In this document: positions 9,578-18,097 of the stretch, piece after piece | Layout of the letters: every line of letters starts with the position of its first letter | Numbering within the stretch: position 1 is the stretch's first letter | Notes under the pieces: generated by a model | Told to the model about the DNA's origin: nothing | What the model saw: the letters and a program-made list of their open reading frames with translations, nothing else | Databases searched by the model: none | Translations under genes and position numbers: made by a program | NCBI RefSeq assembly: GCF_015291885.1 | Contig: NZ_CP036186.1 | Location: 1,116,001 to 1,180,000, forward strand | Origin: Stutzerimonas stutzeri | GTDB lineage: Bacteria; Pseudomonadota; Gammaproteobacteria; Pseudomonadales; Pseudomonadaceae | Direction of reading: 5' to 3' | Length of the DNA stretch: 64,000 nt

Positions 9578-11683
9578 GTGAACCCGGTAATCAAGAAGTT
9601 CCAGTTCGGTCAATCGACCGTTACCCTCGAAACGGGCCGTATCGCCCGTCAAGCCAGCGGCGCGGTGCTGGTCACCGTTGACGACGACGTCACCGTGCTG
9701 GTCGCCGTCACTGGCGCCAAGACTGCTGACCCAAGCAAAGGCTTTTTCCCGCTGTCCGTGCACTACCAGGAAAAAACCTACGCAGCCGGCAAGATCCCTG
9801 GTGGTTTCTTCAAGCGTGAAGCGCGCCCGAGCGAGAAAGAAACCTTGACCTCGCGGCTGATCGATCGTCCGATCCGTCCGCTGTTCCCAGAAGGCTTCCA
9901 GAACGAAGTCCAGGTCATCTGCACCGTGGTTTCCACCAGCAAGAAGACCGACCCGGACATCGCTGCGATGATCGGTACCTCGGCTGCGCTGGCGATTTCC
10001 GGCATTCCGTTCAACGGCCCGATCGGCGCCGCTCGCGTCGCTTTCCACCCGGAAACAGGCTACCTGTTGAACCCGAACTACGAGCAGCTCAAGGCTTCCA
10101 GCCTGGACATGGTTGTAGCCGGTACCAAAGACGCCGTGCTGATGGTTGAGTCGGAAGCCAAAGAGCTGACCGAAGACCAGATGCTGGGCGCTGTGCTGTT
10201 CGCCCACGACGAATTCCAAGCCGTGATCCAGGCCGTGACCGAGCTGGCTGCCGAAGCCGCCAAGCCGCGTTGGGACTGGCAGCCGAAAGCGGAAAACACC
10301 TCGCTGCTCGATGCTATCCGCAGCGAGTTCGGCGAGGCGATTTCCCAGGCTTACACCATCATCATCAAGCAGGACCGCTACGCGCGTCTGGGCGAGCTGA
10401 AAGACCAGGTGGTTGCCAAGTTCTCCGGTGAGGAAGGCCAGCCTTCTGCCAGCGAAGTCAAAGAAGCTTTTGGCGAGATCGAATACCGCACCGTGCGCGA
10501 GAACATCGTCAACGGCAAGCCGCGTATTGATGGTCGTGACACTCGTACTGTGCGCGGCCTGAACATCGAGGTCGGTGTACTGGACAAGACTCACGGTTCG
10601 GCGCTGTTCACCCGTGGCGAAACCCAGGCTCTGGTGGTTGCTACCCTCGGTACCGCCCGCGACGCGCAGCTGCTCGACACCCTGGAAGGCGAGAAGAAAG
10701 ACCCCTTCATGCTGCACTACAACTTTCCGCCGTACTCGGTGGGCGAGTGTGGTCGCATGGGCGCAACTGGTCGTCGCGAGATCGGTCACGGCCGTCTGGC
10801 TCGCCGCTCCGTTGCAGCCATGCTGCCGAGTGCCGATGAGTTCCCGTACACCATCCGCGTAGTTTCGGAAATCACCGAATCCAACGGTTCGAGCTCCATG
10901 GCTTCCGTTTGCGGTGCTTCCCTGGCGCTGATGGACGCTGGTGTGCCGATGAAGGCACCGGTGGCCGGTATTGCGATGGGTCTGGTTAAAGAAGGCGAGA
11001 AGTTCGCCGTTCTGACCGACATCCTTGGCGACGAAGATCACCTTGGCGACATGGACTTCAAGGTCGCCGGTACCGCCAAAGGCGTTACTGCACTGCAGAT
11101 GGATATCAAGATCCAGGGCATCACCGAAGAGATCATGGAGCAGGCGCTCGAGCAGGCGCTGGAAGCGCGCCTGAACATCCTCGGCCAGATGAACCAGGTC
11201 ATCTCCCAGTCGCGCAGCGAGCTGTCGGCCAACGCACCGACCATGATCGCGATGAAGATTGATCAGGACAAGATTCGCGACGTGATCGGCAAGGGTGGCG
11301 CCACCATTCGTTCCATCTGCGAAGAGACCAAGGCTTCGATCGACATCGAAGACGACGGCTCGATCAAGATCTTCGGCGAAACCAAGGAAGCGGCCGAGGC
11401 GGCGCGTCAGCGCGTTCTGGGCATCACAGCTGAAGCCGAAATCGGCAAGATCTACGTCGGTAAGGTCGAGCGCATCGTTGACTTCGGTGCCTTCGTCAAC
11501 ATCCTGCCTGGCAAGGATGGCCTGGTGCATATCTCGATGCTGAGCGACCAGCGTGTCGAGAAAGTCACCGACGTACTGAAGGAAGGTCAGGAAGTGAAAG
11601 TGCTGGTACTGGACGTGGACAACCGCGGCCGTATCAAGCTCTCCATCAAGGACGTGGCTGCGGCAGAGGCTTCTGGCGTCTGA
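9578..11683 (+). CDS. pnp: Polyribonucleotide nucleotidyltransferase (PNPase)
   Basis: 3'-to-5' phosphorolytic exoribonuclease of the degradosome. The 701-residue protein starts at GTG 9578 behind AGAAGGAAG. It has two RNase PH domains (first about 10-210, second about 320-540, with [14 protein letters not shown] phosphate contacts seen as [14 protein letters not shown]), an alpha-helical linker, a KH domain ([16 protein letters not shown]) and a C-terminal S1 domain ([26 protein letters not shown]). All domains are complete. Last gene of the block before a terminator. Confidence 0.97.
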   Translation: MNPVIKKFQFGQSTVTLETGRIARQASGAVLVTVDDDVTVLVAVTGAKTADPSKGFFPLSVHYQEKTYAAGKIPGGFFKREARPSEKETLTSRLIDRPIRPLFPEGFQNEVQVICTVVSTSKKTDPDIAAMIGTSAALAISGIPFNGPIGAARVAFHPETGYLLNPNYEQLKASSLDMVVAGTKDAVLMVESEAKELTEDQMLGAVLFAHDEFQAVIQAVTELAAEAAKPRWDWQPKAENTSLLDAIRSEFGEAISQAYTIIIKQDRYARLGELKDQVVAKFSGEEGQPSASEVKEAFGEIEYRTVRENIVNGKPRIDGRDTRTVRGLNIEVGVLDKTHGSALFTRGETQALVVATLGTARDAQLLDTLEGEKKDPFMLHYNFPPYSVGECGRMGATGRREIGHGRLARRSVAAMLPSADEFPYTIRVVSEITESNGSSSMASVCGASLALMDAGVPMKAPVAGIAMGLVKEGEKFAVLTDILGDEDHLGDMDFKVAGTAKGVTALQMDIKIQGITEEIMEQALEQALEARLNILGQMNQVISQSRSELSANAPTMIAMKIDQDKIRDVIGKGGATIRSICEETKASIDIEDDGSIKIFGETKEAAEAARQRVLGITAEAEIGKIYVGKVERIVDFGAFVNILPGKDGLVHISMLSDQRVEKVTDVLKEGQEVKVLVLDVDNRGRIKLSIKDVAAAEASGV

Positions 11684-11704
11684 AACGACGTGCTTGGTGT
11701 ACAG

Positions 11705-11726
11705 AAAGGGCCTTAGGGCCCTTTTT
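11705..11726 (+). terminator. Terminator of pnp
   Basis: AAAGGGCC (11705-11712), loop TTAG, GGCCCTTTTT (to 11726). A classical intrinsic terminator 21 bp after the pnp stop. Confidence 0.88.
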
Positions 11727-11793
11727 GTTTGCCTCATCCTCCGGTCAGCGAAGGCGCTGAAGGTTGCAAGATGCACGCAATCCTGAGGGGAAA

Positions 11794-11808
11794 CTTGCAT
11801 TGTGCAAG
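11794..11808. promoter_or_regulatory. Dyad CTTGCA-N3-TGCAAG upstream of a sigma-54 promoter
   Basis: Perfect inverted repeat centred about 70 bp upstream of the -24 element of the next gene. A similar half (GTTGCAAG) lies at 11763-11770. Position and symmetry fit a binding site for a sigma-54 enhancer-binding protein, but I do not recognise the specific protein. Confidence 0.4.
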
Positions 11809-11870
11809 TCAAGAGCAGTTGGTTGGTTTTGTAAGTGGCTGTATTTAAAGGAAAAAAAATTATAATCAAG

Positions 11871-11887
11871 TTGGCATAACGCTTGCG
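11871..11887 (+). promoter_or_regulatory. Sigma-54 (-24/-12) promoter of the BON-domain gene
   Basis: TTGGCATAACGCTTGCG has GG at 11873-11874 and GC at 11885-11886 with exactly 10 bp between, matching TTGGCA-N6-TTGC. Transcription would begin near 11898, giving a leader of about 54 nt to the ATG at 11952. It is preceded by an AT-rich tract (11850-11868). Confidence 0.72.
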
Positions 11888-11951
11888 ATGTTATCTGTGC
11901 ATCTGAGGCCGGAGTCATGCCCCAGAAATCACGAGAACAGGAGTGACATCT

Positions 11952-12320
11952 ATGAAGACTACTCAGACCCTTACTGCCGCCGCCATTGCCGCTGCCCTCA
12001 GCCTGCCGTTCGCCGGTGCAGCCCTGGCAGATAACACCCCTGCCATCGACAAGACTGACACCGTCATGTTGGCCGCTAACACTATGGACGATGCTGGTGA
12101 TGCCGTATCCGATACTTGGATCACCACCAAGGTGAAGTCCACCCTGCTGGCCGAGGACGCAACTCCTGGCATGGATATCGAAGTAGAGACCAAGGATGGC
12201 GTTGTTTCGCTGTCCGGCACCGTAGCTACCGAAGCAGAGAAAGAAGTCGCCATCAGCAAAGCCAAAGGCATCAAAGGCGTGCGTGATGTGGCTGCGGACG
12301 GCCTGAAAGCCGCCGAGTAA
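11952..12320 (+). CDS. BON-domain periplasmic protein (OsmY-like)
   Basis: A 122-residue exported protein. Residues 1-26 are a signal peptide ending AGAALA before DNTPA. A single BON domain spans about residues 52-118 (TWITTKVKSTLLAED, then VETKDGVVSLSGTVATEAEK and GVRDVAADGL). BON domains bind membranes or envelope components and occur in OsmY, an osmotic-stress protein. I chose the ATG at 11952 because the upstream in-frame GTG at 11943 lies inside the ribosome-binding sequence ACAGGAGTG. The gene has its own sigma-54 promoter and terminator. Function here is inferred as envelope stress. Confidence 0.85.
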   Translation: MKTTQTLTAAAIAAALSLPFAGAALADNTPAIDKTDTVMLAANTMDDAGDAVSDTWITTKVKSTLLAEDATPGMDIEVETKDGVVSLSGTVATEAEKEVAISKAKGIKGVRDVAADGLKAAE

Positions 12321-12356
12321 TACCTCTTTCCCGCCATTGAGTGGTGGGTGAGCGAA

Positions 12357-12387
12357 TAAAAAAACCCCGCCGATGGCGGGGTTTTTC
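12357..12387. terminator. Bidirectional terminator between convergent genes
   Basis: AAAACCCCGCC (12361-12371), loop GAT, GGCGGGGTTTTT (12375-12386), with A-tract and T-tract on opposite sides. It serves the BON gene on + and the DUF2845 genes on -. Confidence 0.88.
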
Positions 12388-12393
12388 GTGCGG

Positions 12394-12702
12394 CTAATTA
12401 CCTCGCTGGCTGTCGATTTGCCGGAGCCGATTGCCCTCGAAGCGCAGGAAATGCAGCATGCCGTTGTTTGGCCCATAGATCCATTCCTCGACTGGCACCT
12501 CCTGGCGGTATCCGTAATCGTCGACGATCTCCTTGTAGCCGACCATAGCGCTGCTGGCCGGATCTCCGCATTTGCTGCGTACCTCCGCGGTGGATGCATC
12601 CAGGCTCACCAGGCGGCTGTTACAGCGATAGGTAGACGATGCCTCGGCGTGCAGAGTGCCTAGCGACAGGCAGAGCAGTAGGGCGGATACGCGTTGATTC
12701 AT
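12394..12702 (-). CDS. DUF2845 family secreted protein (copy 2)
   Basis: A 102-residue exported protein beginning MNQRVSALLLCLSLGTLHAEA, a signal peptide cleaved near residue 21. The mature part has the DUF2845 pattern: a first Cys (TYRCNSRLVSLD), a second Cys in EVRSKCGDP, then EEWIYGPNNGMLHFLRFEGNRL. The two Cys could form a disulfide. It is a paralogue of the next gene upstream, 17 bp away. The start at 12702 is preferred over longer in-frame starts that lie inside that paralogue. Function unknown. Confidence 0.8.
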   Translation of the reverse strand: MNQRVSALLLCLSLGTLHAEASSTYRCNSRLVSLDASTAEVRSKCGDPASSAMVGYKEIVDDYGYRQEVPVEEWIYGPNNGMLHFLRFEGNRLRQIDSQRGN

Positions 12703-12719
12703 CAGCTGACTCCAGGTGT

Positions 12720-13016
12720 TCAATTGGCCCGGCGGGTTTCGATACGAACCAGACGGTTGCCTTCGAAGGTGAGGATGCTGAGCATGCCATTGCGCGGCCC
12801 ATAGACCCATTCTTCCAGCGCGAACTCTTGCCGGTCGTTGCGGCTTAGGGTGTAGCCCACCAGATCGCGATGTCCCGGTGTTCCGCATTTGCGTTCGACC
12901 TCGAAGGTGCGGTCACCCGTGGTGACCAGCTGACTACCGCAGCGCATGGTGTCGGCCTGAGCGTTGGTAATGGTTGCCAGCAACACGCCGGCGACGAGGT
13001 ATTTCATCATTTCCAT
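12720..13016 (-). CDS. DUF2845 family secreted protein (copy 1)
   Basis: A 98-residue protein with a signal peptide (MKYLVAGVLLATITNAQA) and the same two-Cys DUF2845 layout as its neighbour (MRCGSQLV, VERKCGTPGHRD, LEEWVYGPRNGMLSILTFEGNRLVR in two parts). Its ATG overlaps the stop of the upstream DUF748 gene as TGATG, with AGGGAG placed for initiation, so translation is probably coupled. Tandem duplication of the DUF2845 gene followed by divergence is inferred. Confidence 0.82.
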   Translation of the reverse strand: MEMMKYLVAGVLLATITNAQADTMRCGSQLVTTGDRTFEVERKCGTPGHRDLVGYTLSRNDRQEFALEEWVYGPRNGMLSILTFEGNRLVRIETRRAN

Positions 13017-15910
13017 CAGTCACTCCCTAGGTGCAGTGCAGTGGCTACCTTGCCATCGCTCGGCTGTTCTGCGGTGCCGGTGTCCAATAGATAGACCCGC
13101 TCGGAATCCAGTCCGGCCTCGACCAGATAGCCCTTTATCGCCGCGGCGCGATCACGGCTGAGCCGACGCAGTAGTGCTGCATTGTCCGCCCAGGACTCGA
13201 GCACTGCCTGACGCATCTGCTGGGTACGTTGTTCGGCATCCAGTTCGGCCCATGCGGATGGCGGCTGATGGCTGAGTCGGCTGCGGTAGATGCCCTCCAG
13301 CAGCGGCGCTTCGTCCTCTGTCTCGATGCGTATCAGCGAGGGATCGGCAGGCACCTTGTCGCCTCGACGCTGCAGGATCCGGTACTGCGTTTCGCGGTAT
13401 TCCTGCTGCAAACGCTGTTCGGCCAAGAGCGGCCCATCAATAGCACCGGCACTCATCCCTTCCACTTCCAGGCGCAGGCCTGGACGCTGTTTCAATGCTG
13501 ATGCGAGGGTGTCGAGAACCTTGCGCGCTTCGGCGTCCAGCGTGCTACTAGCCGGTTCGAACCCGATGTGGCTGAGGTCGCTATCGTCACCGCCGGCCAA
13601 GCCCGCAATGAACTTGAATGGTGCCTGGGCGGCGCGCACTACCAGGTTACGTAGTGTCTGCCAGACGATCGGCATGACGCTGAACTGCGGATCGTTCAGA
13701 TTGCCCTGCACGGGCAGCTCAATCGAAATAGTGCCTTTGGTGTCCTTGAGCAACGCCACCGCCAGCCGTATTGGCAGGTCTACCGCATCAGGGCTGTCGA
13801 CTTTTTCGCCAAGCTGCAGCTGTTCCAGTACAACCTTGTTTTGCGCGTTCAGTTGGCCTTGTTGAATTCGGTAGTGCAAATCTAGGTTCAGGCGACCCTT
13901 GCGGATGCGGTATCCGGCGAACTTGCCGGAATAAGGGGTGAGGGTGGTCAATTCGACCTGGCGAAAGCTCGTAGCGATATCAAGGCTCTGCAGCGGGTCG
14001 AACGGTGTCAGGCTGCCCTTGATGCTGACCGGCGCGTACTGATCAACCTTGCCCGCGATATCCACCGAGGCAGCCTTTGGCGCCCGATTGTCGAGCGTAC
14101 CGATCTTGCCGTTCAGCGATTGGACGGCTGTGACGAACGGAGGACGCAGACTGAAGTCGGCGAAGTTCGCCGAGCCATTGGCGATAGCGATGCCGCCAAT
14201 GTGAATAGCGAGCGGTTCCGATGCACTTGGTTGCACCTGCGCGCTTCCATCTGCAGGCTCGCTGCGATCAACCAGCAGATCATTGATGTTGGTGGTCAGG
14301 TCTGGGTTGATGATGAAGCGGGCGTAGGGTTGGCTCAGATCGATCCGCTCGATGTCCAGGCTCTTCGGGTGCTGGTAATCAAGCCCACTGAGCTGTAGCC
14401 GCTGCCATTTGACGAAGTCACGATTGTTAATCGTATCGAGGGTATGCAGTTGCGTGGCGTCGATCGCTCCGCGCACGCTAAACGCCAGGGGTTCGGCGCT
14501 CTGCAAATCAACCTCAAGTTCGCTGGCCAGCATGCCGCTGCGCAGTTCCAAATGCACCAGCGGGCTCAGATAGGCCTGAGCCAGCCGCAGGTCGATGTCG
14601 CTCATGGATACGGCCAGCTTGCCGCTTACCGGGCTCAGCTGCAGCTGACCAGCTGCCCGGAGGGCGCCCTGCCTGCCTACGCCTGTATCCAGCTTGAGGG
14701 CGAAGGGGCTAGCGCCCAGGCTATCGAAGTCGCTGATGTCCAGGTTCAGTGGGCCTAGTTTCAGCGCAACTTCCTCTTCGGGGACGCGATCGACGAGGTG
14801 GGCCTGATAGTCGCGCAGTTGTGCGTCGCGCAGCAGCACCTGCCAAGGGGGGCTCTGCGTCGTCTGTGACTCGGTTCGCTGGGCATCTGCCGGGGAGTCC
14901 GCGTTGTCATTCGTTGAGGTAAACAGCTTTTGCCAGTCCAGCTCTCCATCGGCCTCGCGGGCGGCCCAGGTCTCCAGGTCGCGACTGCGCAGCTTGCCGA
15001 TGATGACTTTTTGCTTAGCCAGATCCACTGCGGTTTCGCTCAGTTCGAGACGCTCCAGGCGAACCAGCGGGCGCCCGTCGGCGGCGTCGAGCGCCAGCGA
15101 TTGTAGTGCTAGGACGGCATTCTCCAGCGTGAGCGCCAATCCTTCGCTGAGGTCCAGACGATAAGCGGTACTGAGCTCGACGCTGCCTTCCTTAAGAGCC
15201 AGTGGAGCAGCGTCGCGCACGTAAGGCCAGAAGTCCTTCAACTGGAGTTTGCTGACTTGCAGGTGGCCTTGGGATGCCAGCGGCTGCAGGCTGAAGGTGC
15301 CTTGCCAGTCGATACGTCCGCCACTCTGGCCGCTGGCTGTGAGACGAGCCTCGGCGTGGCCGTCGGCCCGGGTGGCCAGATTATGCAGTTCGAAATCGAG
15401 CGAATCGTAGACCAGCGTTATCGCCTCGCTGGGGCGCTGGTCCTGAAAGCTGAGGTATCCACGCTCAAGCTGCAGGCGATCGATACGCAGCGGAAAAATA
15501 TCCCGCTCCTCACTGGCTGGTGCTTCTGATTCGGGCACTTCGAACAGCTGACTGAGGTTGAGCGCGCCGTCTGCGGCAATGCGCACCTCAGTATGCGGCG
15601 CGACCAGCTCCACGTTGGCAAGGTGCAGCGTGCGCTGCCAGAGGCTAGCCCATTGCAGGTCGAGGTATAGCTTTTCCAAAGCCAGCTGGCGATCGTCCTG
15701 TTCACCTATGTGCAGGTTGTACAGAGCGAGCTCAAGGCTGAAGGGGTTGAGCTCGATGCGTTCCAGGCTGGCCGGCAAGGTCGCGTAGGCAGCCAGTTGC
15801 TGATTGGCGATGCGCTGCGCAACACCGGGCAGGATCAAAAAGCCGAGCAGGCTGTAGCAGATTAATGCGAGCGTGACACCGGTGAACGCACGCTTCATTC
15901 CATTGGGCAT
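13016..15910 (-). CDS. DUF748 (AsmA-like) envelope protein
   Basis: A large 964-residue protein with one N-terminal membrane segment (about residues 8-31) and a long periplasmic region of repeating beta-rich units with LPxxLERIELNPFSLEL-like and LDLxxxFDSLGASP-like motifs, typical of DUF748/AsmA-family proteins. The C-terminal ~180 residues carry an OmpA-like segment (GFEPASSTLDAEARKVLDTL, then LRLEVEGMSAG). AsmA-type proteins are linked to lipid transport across the envelope; the role here is not established. Start could be Met1 or Met5. First gene of a three-gene unit with the DUF2845 pair. Confidence 0.8.
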   Translation of the reverse strand: MPNGMKRAFTGVTLALICYSLLGFLILPGVAQRIANQQLAAYATLPASLERIELNPFSLELALYNLHIGEQDDRQLALEKLYLDLQWASLWQRTLHLANVELVAPHTEVRIAADGALNLSQLFEVPESEAPASEERDIFPLRIDRLQLERGYLSFQDQRPSEAITLVYDSLDFELHNLATRADGHAEARLTASGQSGGRIDWQGTFSLQPLASQGHLQVSKLQLKDFWPYVRDAAPLALKEGSVELSTAYRLDLSEGLALTLENAVLALQSLALDAADGRPLVRLERLELSETAVDLAKQKVIIGKLRSRDLETWAAREADGELDWQKLFTSTNDNADSPADAQRTESQTTQSPPWQVLLRDAQLRDYQAHLVDRVPEEEVALKLGPLNLDISDFDSLGASPFALKLDTGVGRQGALRAAGQLQLSPVSGKLAVSMSDIDLRLAQAYLSPLVHLELRSGMLASELEVDLQSAEPLAFSVRGAIDATQLHTLDTINNRDFVKWQRLQLSGLDYQHPKSLDIERIDLSQPYARFIINPDLTTNINDLLVDRSEPADGSAQVQPSASEPLAIHIGGIAIANGSANFADFSLRPPFVTAVQSLNGKIGTLDNRAPKAASVDIAGKVDQYAPVSIKGSLTPFDPLQSLDIATSFRQVELTTLTPYSGKFAGYRIRKGRLNLDLHYRIQQGQLNAQNKVVLEQLQLGEKVDSPDAVDLPIRLAVALLKDTKGTISIELPVQGNLNDPQFSVMPIVWQTLRNLVVRAAQAPFKFIAGLAGGDDSDLSHIGFEPASSTLDAEARKVLDTLASALKQRPGLRLEVEGMSAGAIDGPLLAEQRLQQEYRETQYRILQRRGDKVPADPSLIRIETEDEAPLLEGIYRSRLSHQPPSAWAELDAEQRTQQMRQAVLESWADNAALLRRLSRDRAAAIKGYLVEAGLDSERVYLLDTGTAEQPSDGKVATALHLGSD

Positions 15911-15995
15911 GGCCGGATGTATTCCTGGCGGATGGGTGCCTTGGAGTATGGCATGGGTTTGCGGTTCCCCGAGTCGAGCGATATGGGCGAGGCGT

Positions 15996-17012
15996 TCAGA
16001 GCTGGAGAATCAGAACCTTGAGCGGTGGCAGCCCATCGTGGGAGGGGAAATCCGCGGCAGGCGCCAGTGTCTGCCATTCGCGCACCGGTCTGCCGGCCTT
16101 CTCGGCGCAGCGCAGCACCTGAGTACGCCAGTCCTGCATCGACACTTTTGCCAGGTTGTTGCAGCAGATCAGCACCCCGCCCTCAGCAGTGGCCAGTAGT
16201 GCTGGCTTGAGTAGGCTCTGATAGTCACGCAGCAGGTCCACCGTGCCGAAGGCGCTGCGCGCCCAGGCGGGTGGATCGAGCAGCACCAGATCGAACTGAC
16301 GCTGCGCCAAGCGTGGGTACGCCGGCAACGTTCGGCCACGACGTGCGCTCACCGGTAGGCCGGCCAGTTGGCGAATGGCTGGGAAGTAATCGGAGTGAAC
16401 GAATTGCATTGGCGGCAGCGATGGGTTGAGTTCGCCGTTTTCCCGACCCACCGCCAAATTGCGCTCGGCAAAATCGACGTTCCAGACTTCCTGCGCGCCG
16501 CCCGCCGCAGCGCATAACCCGACGCCGCAGGTGTAGGAAAACAGGTTGAGCACCGACTTGCCGGCGCTGTGTTGCTTGACCCAGCCGCGGGCGTTGCGCA
16601 GGTCGAGGAAAAGCAGCGGATCCTGGCCGGAGTGACGCGCGCGTACGCGGTAGCGCAGCCCCCACTCATGGCCGATCTGATCCTCGAGTGCGGCATCGTC
16701 TGGCTGATGTCCCGCAGCGCTGCGGTCGATACGCGAGTTGCTCTGCGAGCGATCGTTGTAGATGAGCTGCAGCCGCTGGCCGATAAAGCTGATGGCCTCG
16801 TCATGGATAGTTTGCAGCGATTGCGCATCGAGCGACTGGTGAAAGCTCTGCACCATCAACTGCGGACCGTAACGATCAACGGTCAAGCCGGCCGCACCCT
16901 CCTGGCTGCCGTGGAATAAGCGATAGCAATCCGTGCCCTGTTGCTGCAGTTCGTCGAGCAACTCGCGTCGTGAGTCGAAGGCGGCGCGCAGCGCCTGGTC
17001 TAGAGATGCCAT
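15996..17012 (-). CDS. SAM-dependent methyltransferase, RlmI/RlmK-like
   Basis: A 338-residue class I methyltransferase. The N-terminal third resembles the RlmI/RlmK family (AGLTVDRYGPQLMVQSFHQ), followed by the Rossmann methyltransferase domain with VLNLFSYTCGVGLCAAAGGA (motif I), VDFAERNLAVGREN, and LVLLDPPAWARSAFG (motif IV DPPAW). DPPxF/W loops of this kind modify cytosine or other bases in rRNA, so a 23S rRNA substrate is plausible but unproven. Monocistronic by spacing (66 bp to the next gene). Confidence 0.78.
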   Translation of the reverse strand: MASLDQALRAAFDSRRELLDELQQQGTDCYRLFHGSQEGAAGLTVDRYGPQLMVQSFHQSLDAQSLQTIHDEAISFIGQRLQLIYNDRSQSNSRIDRSAAGHQPDDAALEDQIGHEWGLRYRVRARHSGQDPLLFLDLRNARGWVKQHSAGKSVLNLFSYTCGVGLCAAAGGAQEVWNVDFAERNLAVGRENGELNPSLPPMQFVHSDYFPAIRQLAGLPVSARRGRTLPAYPRLAQRQFDLVLLDPPAWARSAFGTVDLLRDYQSLLKPALLATAEGGVLICCNNLAKVSMQDWRTQVLRCAEKAGRPVREWQTLAPAADFPSHDGLPPLKVLILQL

Positions 17013-17078
17013 GCGCGGCGACTCGAAATAGAGAAGGGCGCGCAGTTTAACAAGAAACGCTTCAGCGGTCGGTCGACG

Positions 17079-17954
17079 CTAGCGTGACGGCAGGCCCATA
17101 CGCCGCCGCGCACGGTGTACCGAGGCGTTACGCACGGCCCAGCGCAGCACTGGTGCGATATTGCGTACACCCGTCCGGATGAGCTGGCGGCGGGCCTCGC
17201 TCAGGGTTAAGCCGAACATGACGGTAGCCCAATCGGGCATCAGTTCTACGCCAGCGTGCAGCATCAGCGTGCCGAACGGTCTCAGCAGTCTGCTGGGCGC
17301 GGGGGCGGTGCGCAGTATCTGCAGAATCTCCAGCGCGCGCTCGTCACTGTGCAACTGCGGGCGAACGCGTTCGAAATATGCCTCGATCTCTACACGCGAG
17401 CGTGGCACTTCACGGGCGCCCAGGCGCTCGGCGATCAGCGCGACTTCTGCGTAATAGCGATCCTGGTCGGCAGCGGAAAGTGCCGGGTTGAGATAGCGCA
17501 GGTGTGACTTGAGGAAGCTGCTGACTTCGGCGACGTGAACCCAGGTCAGCAGGTCCGGATCGGACGCGGCATAGGCCCGCCCGTCTGGCGCCGTGCCAGT
17601 CACTCCGGAGTGAATTCTCCGGACCCGCTCGATCAGCCGGTCGGCATCAGCATGGCTGCCGAAGGTCGTCGCCGCAATGAACTGCCCTGTGCGGCGCAGT
17701 CGGCCGAGCAGGTCGTCACGGAAGTTCGAGTGATCCCAAACGCCGGCCAGCGCCAGCGGATGCAGTGCCTGTAGGAGCAGCGCGGATATTCCGCCGACCA
17801 TCATCGAAGTGAAGTCGCCATGCACGCGCCAGCAGACCGAGTCGGGGCCGAACAGGCCGGGGTCGCCCGGCGGGCTCTCATAGTCCACCCCGCCGATCGC
17901 AAGGCCGGTTAGGCTCAGTACGCGGGTTTCGATATGTTGGCGGATGAGTTCCAT
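17079..17954 (-). CDS. DUF2236 / MpaB-like oxygenase family protein
   Basis: A 291-residue protein with the DUF2236 hallmarks: WRVHGDFTSMMVGGISALLLQALHPLALAGVWDHS (two halves), the TTFGSHADADRLIERVRRIH segment, and LTWVHVAEVSSFL. The histidines in HPLA, RVRRIH and WVHV correspond to haem/metal ligands in the family that includes fungal MpaB and latex-clearing protein. No substrate can be named from sequence. Stands alone between a methyltransferase gene and pgi. Confidence 0.72.
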   Translation of the reverse strand: MELIRQHIETRVLSLTGLAIGGVDYESPPGDPGLFGPDSVCWRVHGDFTSMMVGGISALLLQALHPLALAGVWDHSNFRDDLLGRLRRTGQFIAATTFGSHADADRLIERVRRIHSGVTGTAPDGRAYAASDPDLLTWVHVAEVSSFLKSHLRYLNPALSAADQDRYYAEVALIAERLGAREVPRSRVEIEAYFERVRPQLHSDERALEILQILRTAPAPSRLLRPFGTLMLHAGVELMPDWATVMFGLTLSEARRQLIRTGVRNIAPVLRWAVRNASVHRARRRMGLPSR

Positions 17955-18057
17955 GGATACAGCGCTTTTGGCTTGGACCTGAGCGATGTTACCTGATCAC
18001 GTAGCGCCCATCGGCCGGTCGTCAGTTGCTGGCGAAAGGGACAGAGAGGGGGAGCGA

Positions 18058-18087
18058 GACCGGACAGTAGCCAGGCACTGTCCGGTC
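18058..18087 (-). terminator. Strong hairpin after pgi
   Basis: Perfect 11-bp stem GACCGGACAGT (18058-18068) / ACTGTCCGGTC (18077-18087) with an 8-nt loop, 10 bp beyond the pgi stop. No T-run follows on the - strand, so it may be a 3'-end stabiliser or imperfect terminator. Confidence 0.55.
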
Positions 18088-18097
18088 GAGAGCGGAA

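Noticed and set aside
9473..11869. A 798-codon open frame on the - strand across pnp
   Set aside because: Antisense shadow of pnp, with His/Asp/Arg-rich low-complexity translation typical of complementary high-GC coding strand.
11943..12320. GTG at 11943 as start of the BON-domain gene
   Set aside because: The GTG is part of the ACAGGAGTG ribosome-binding sequence; the ATG at 11952 gives a normal signal peptide.
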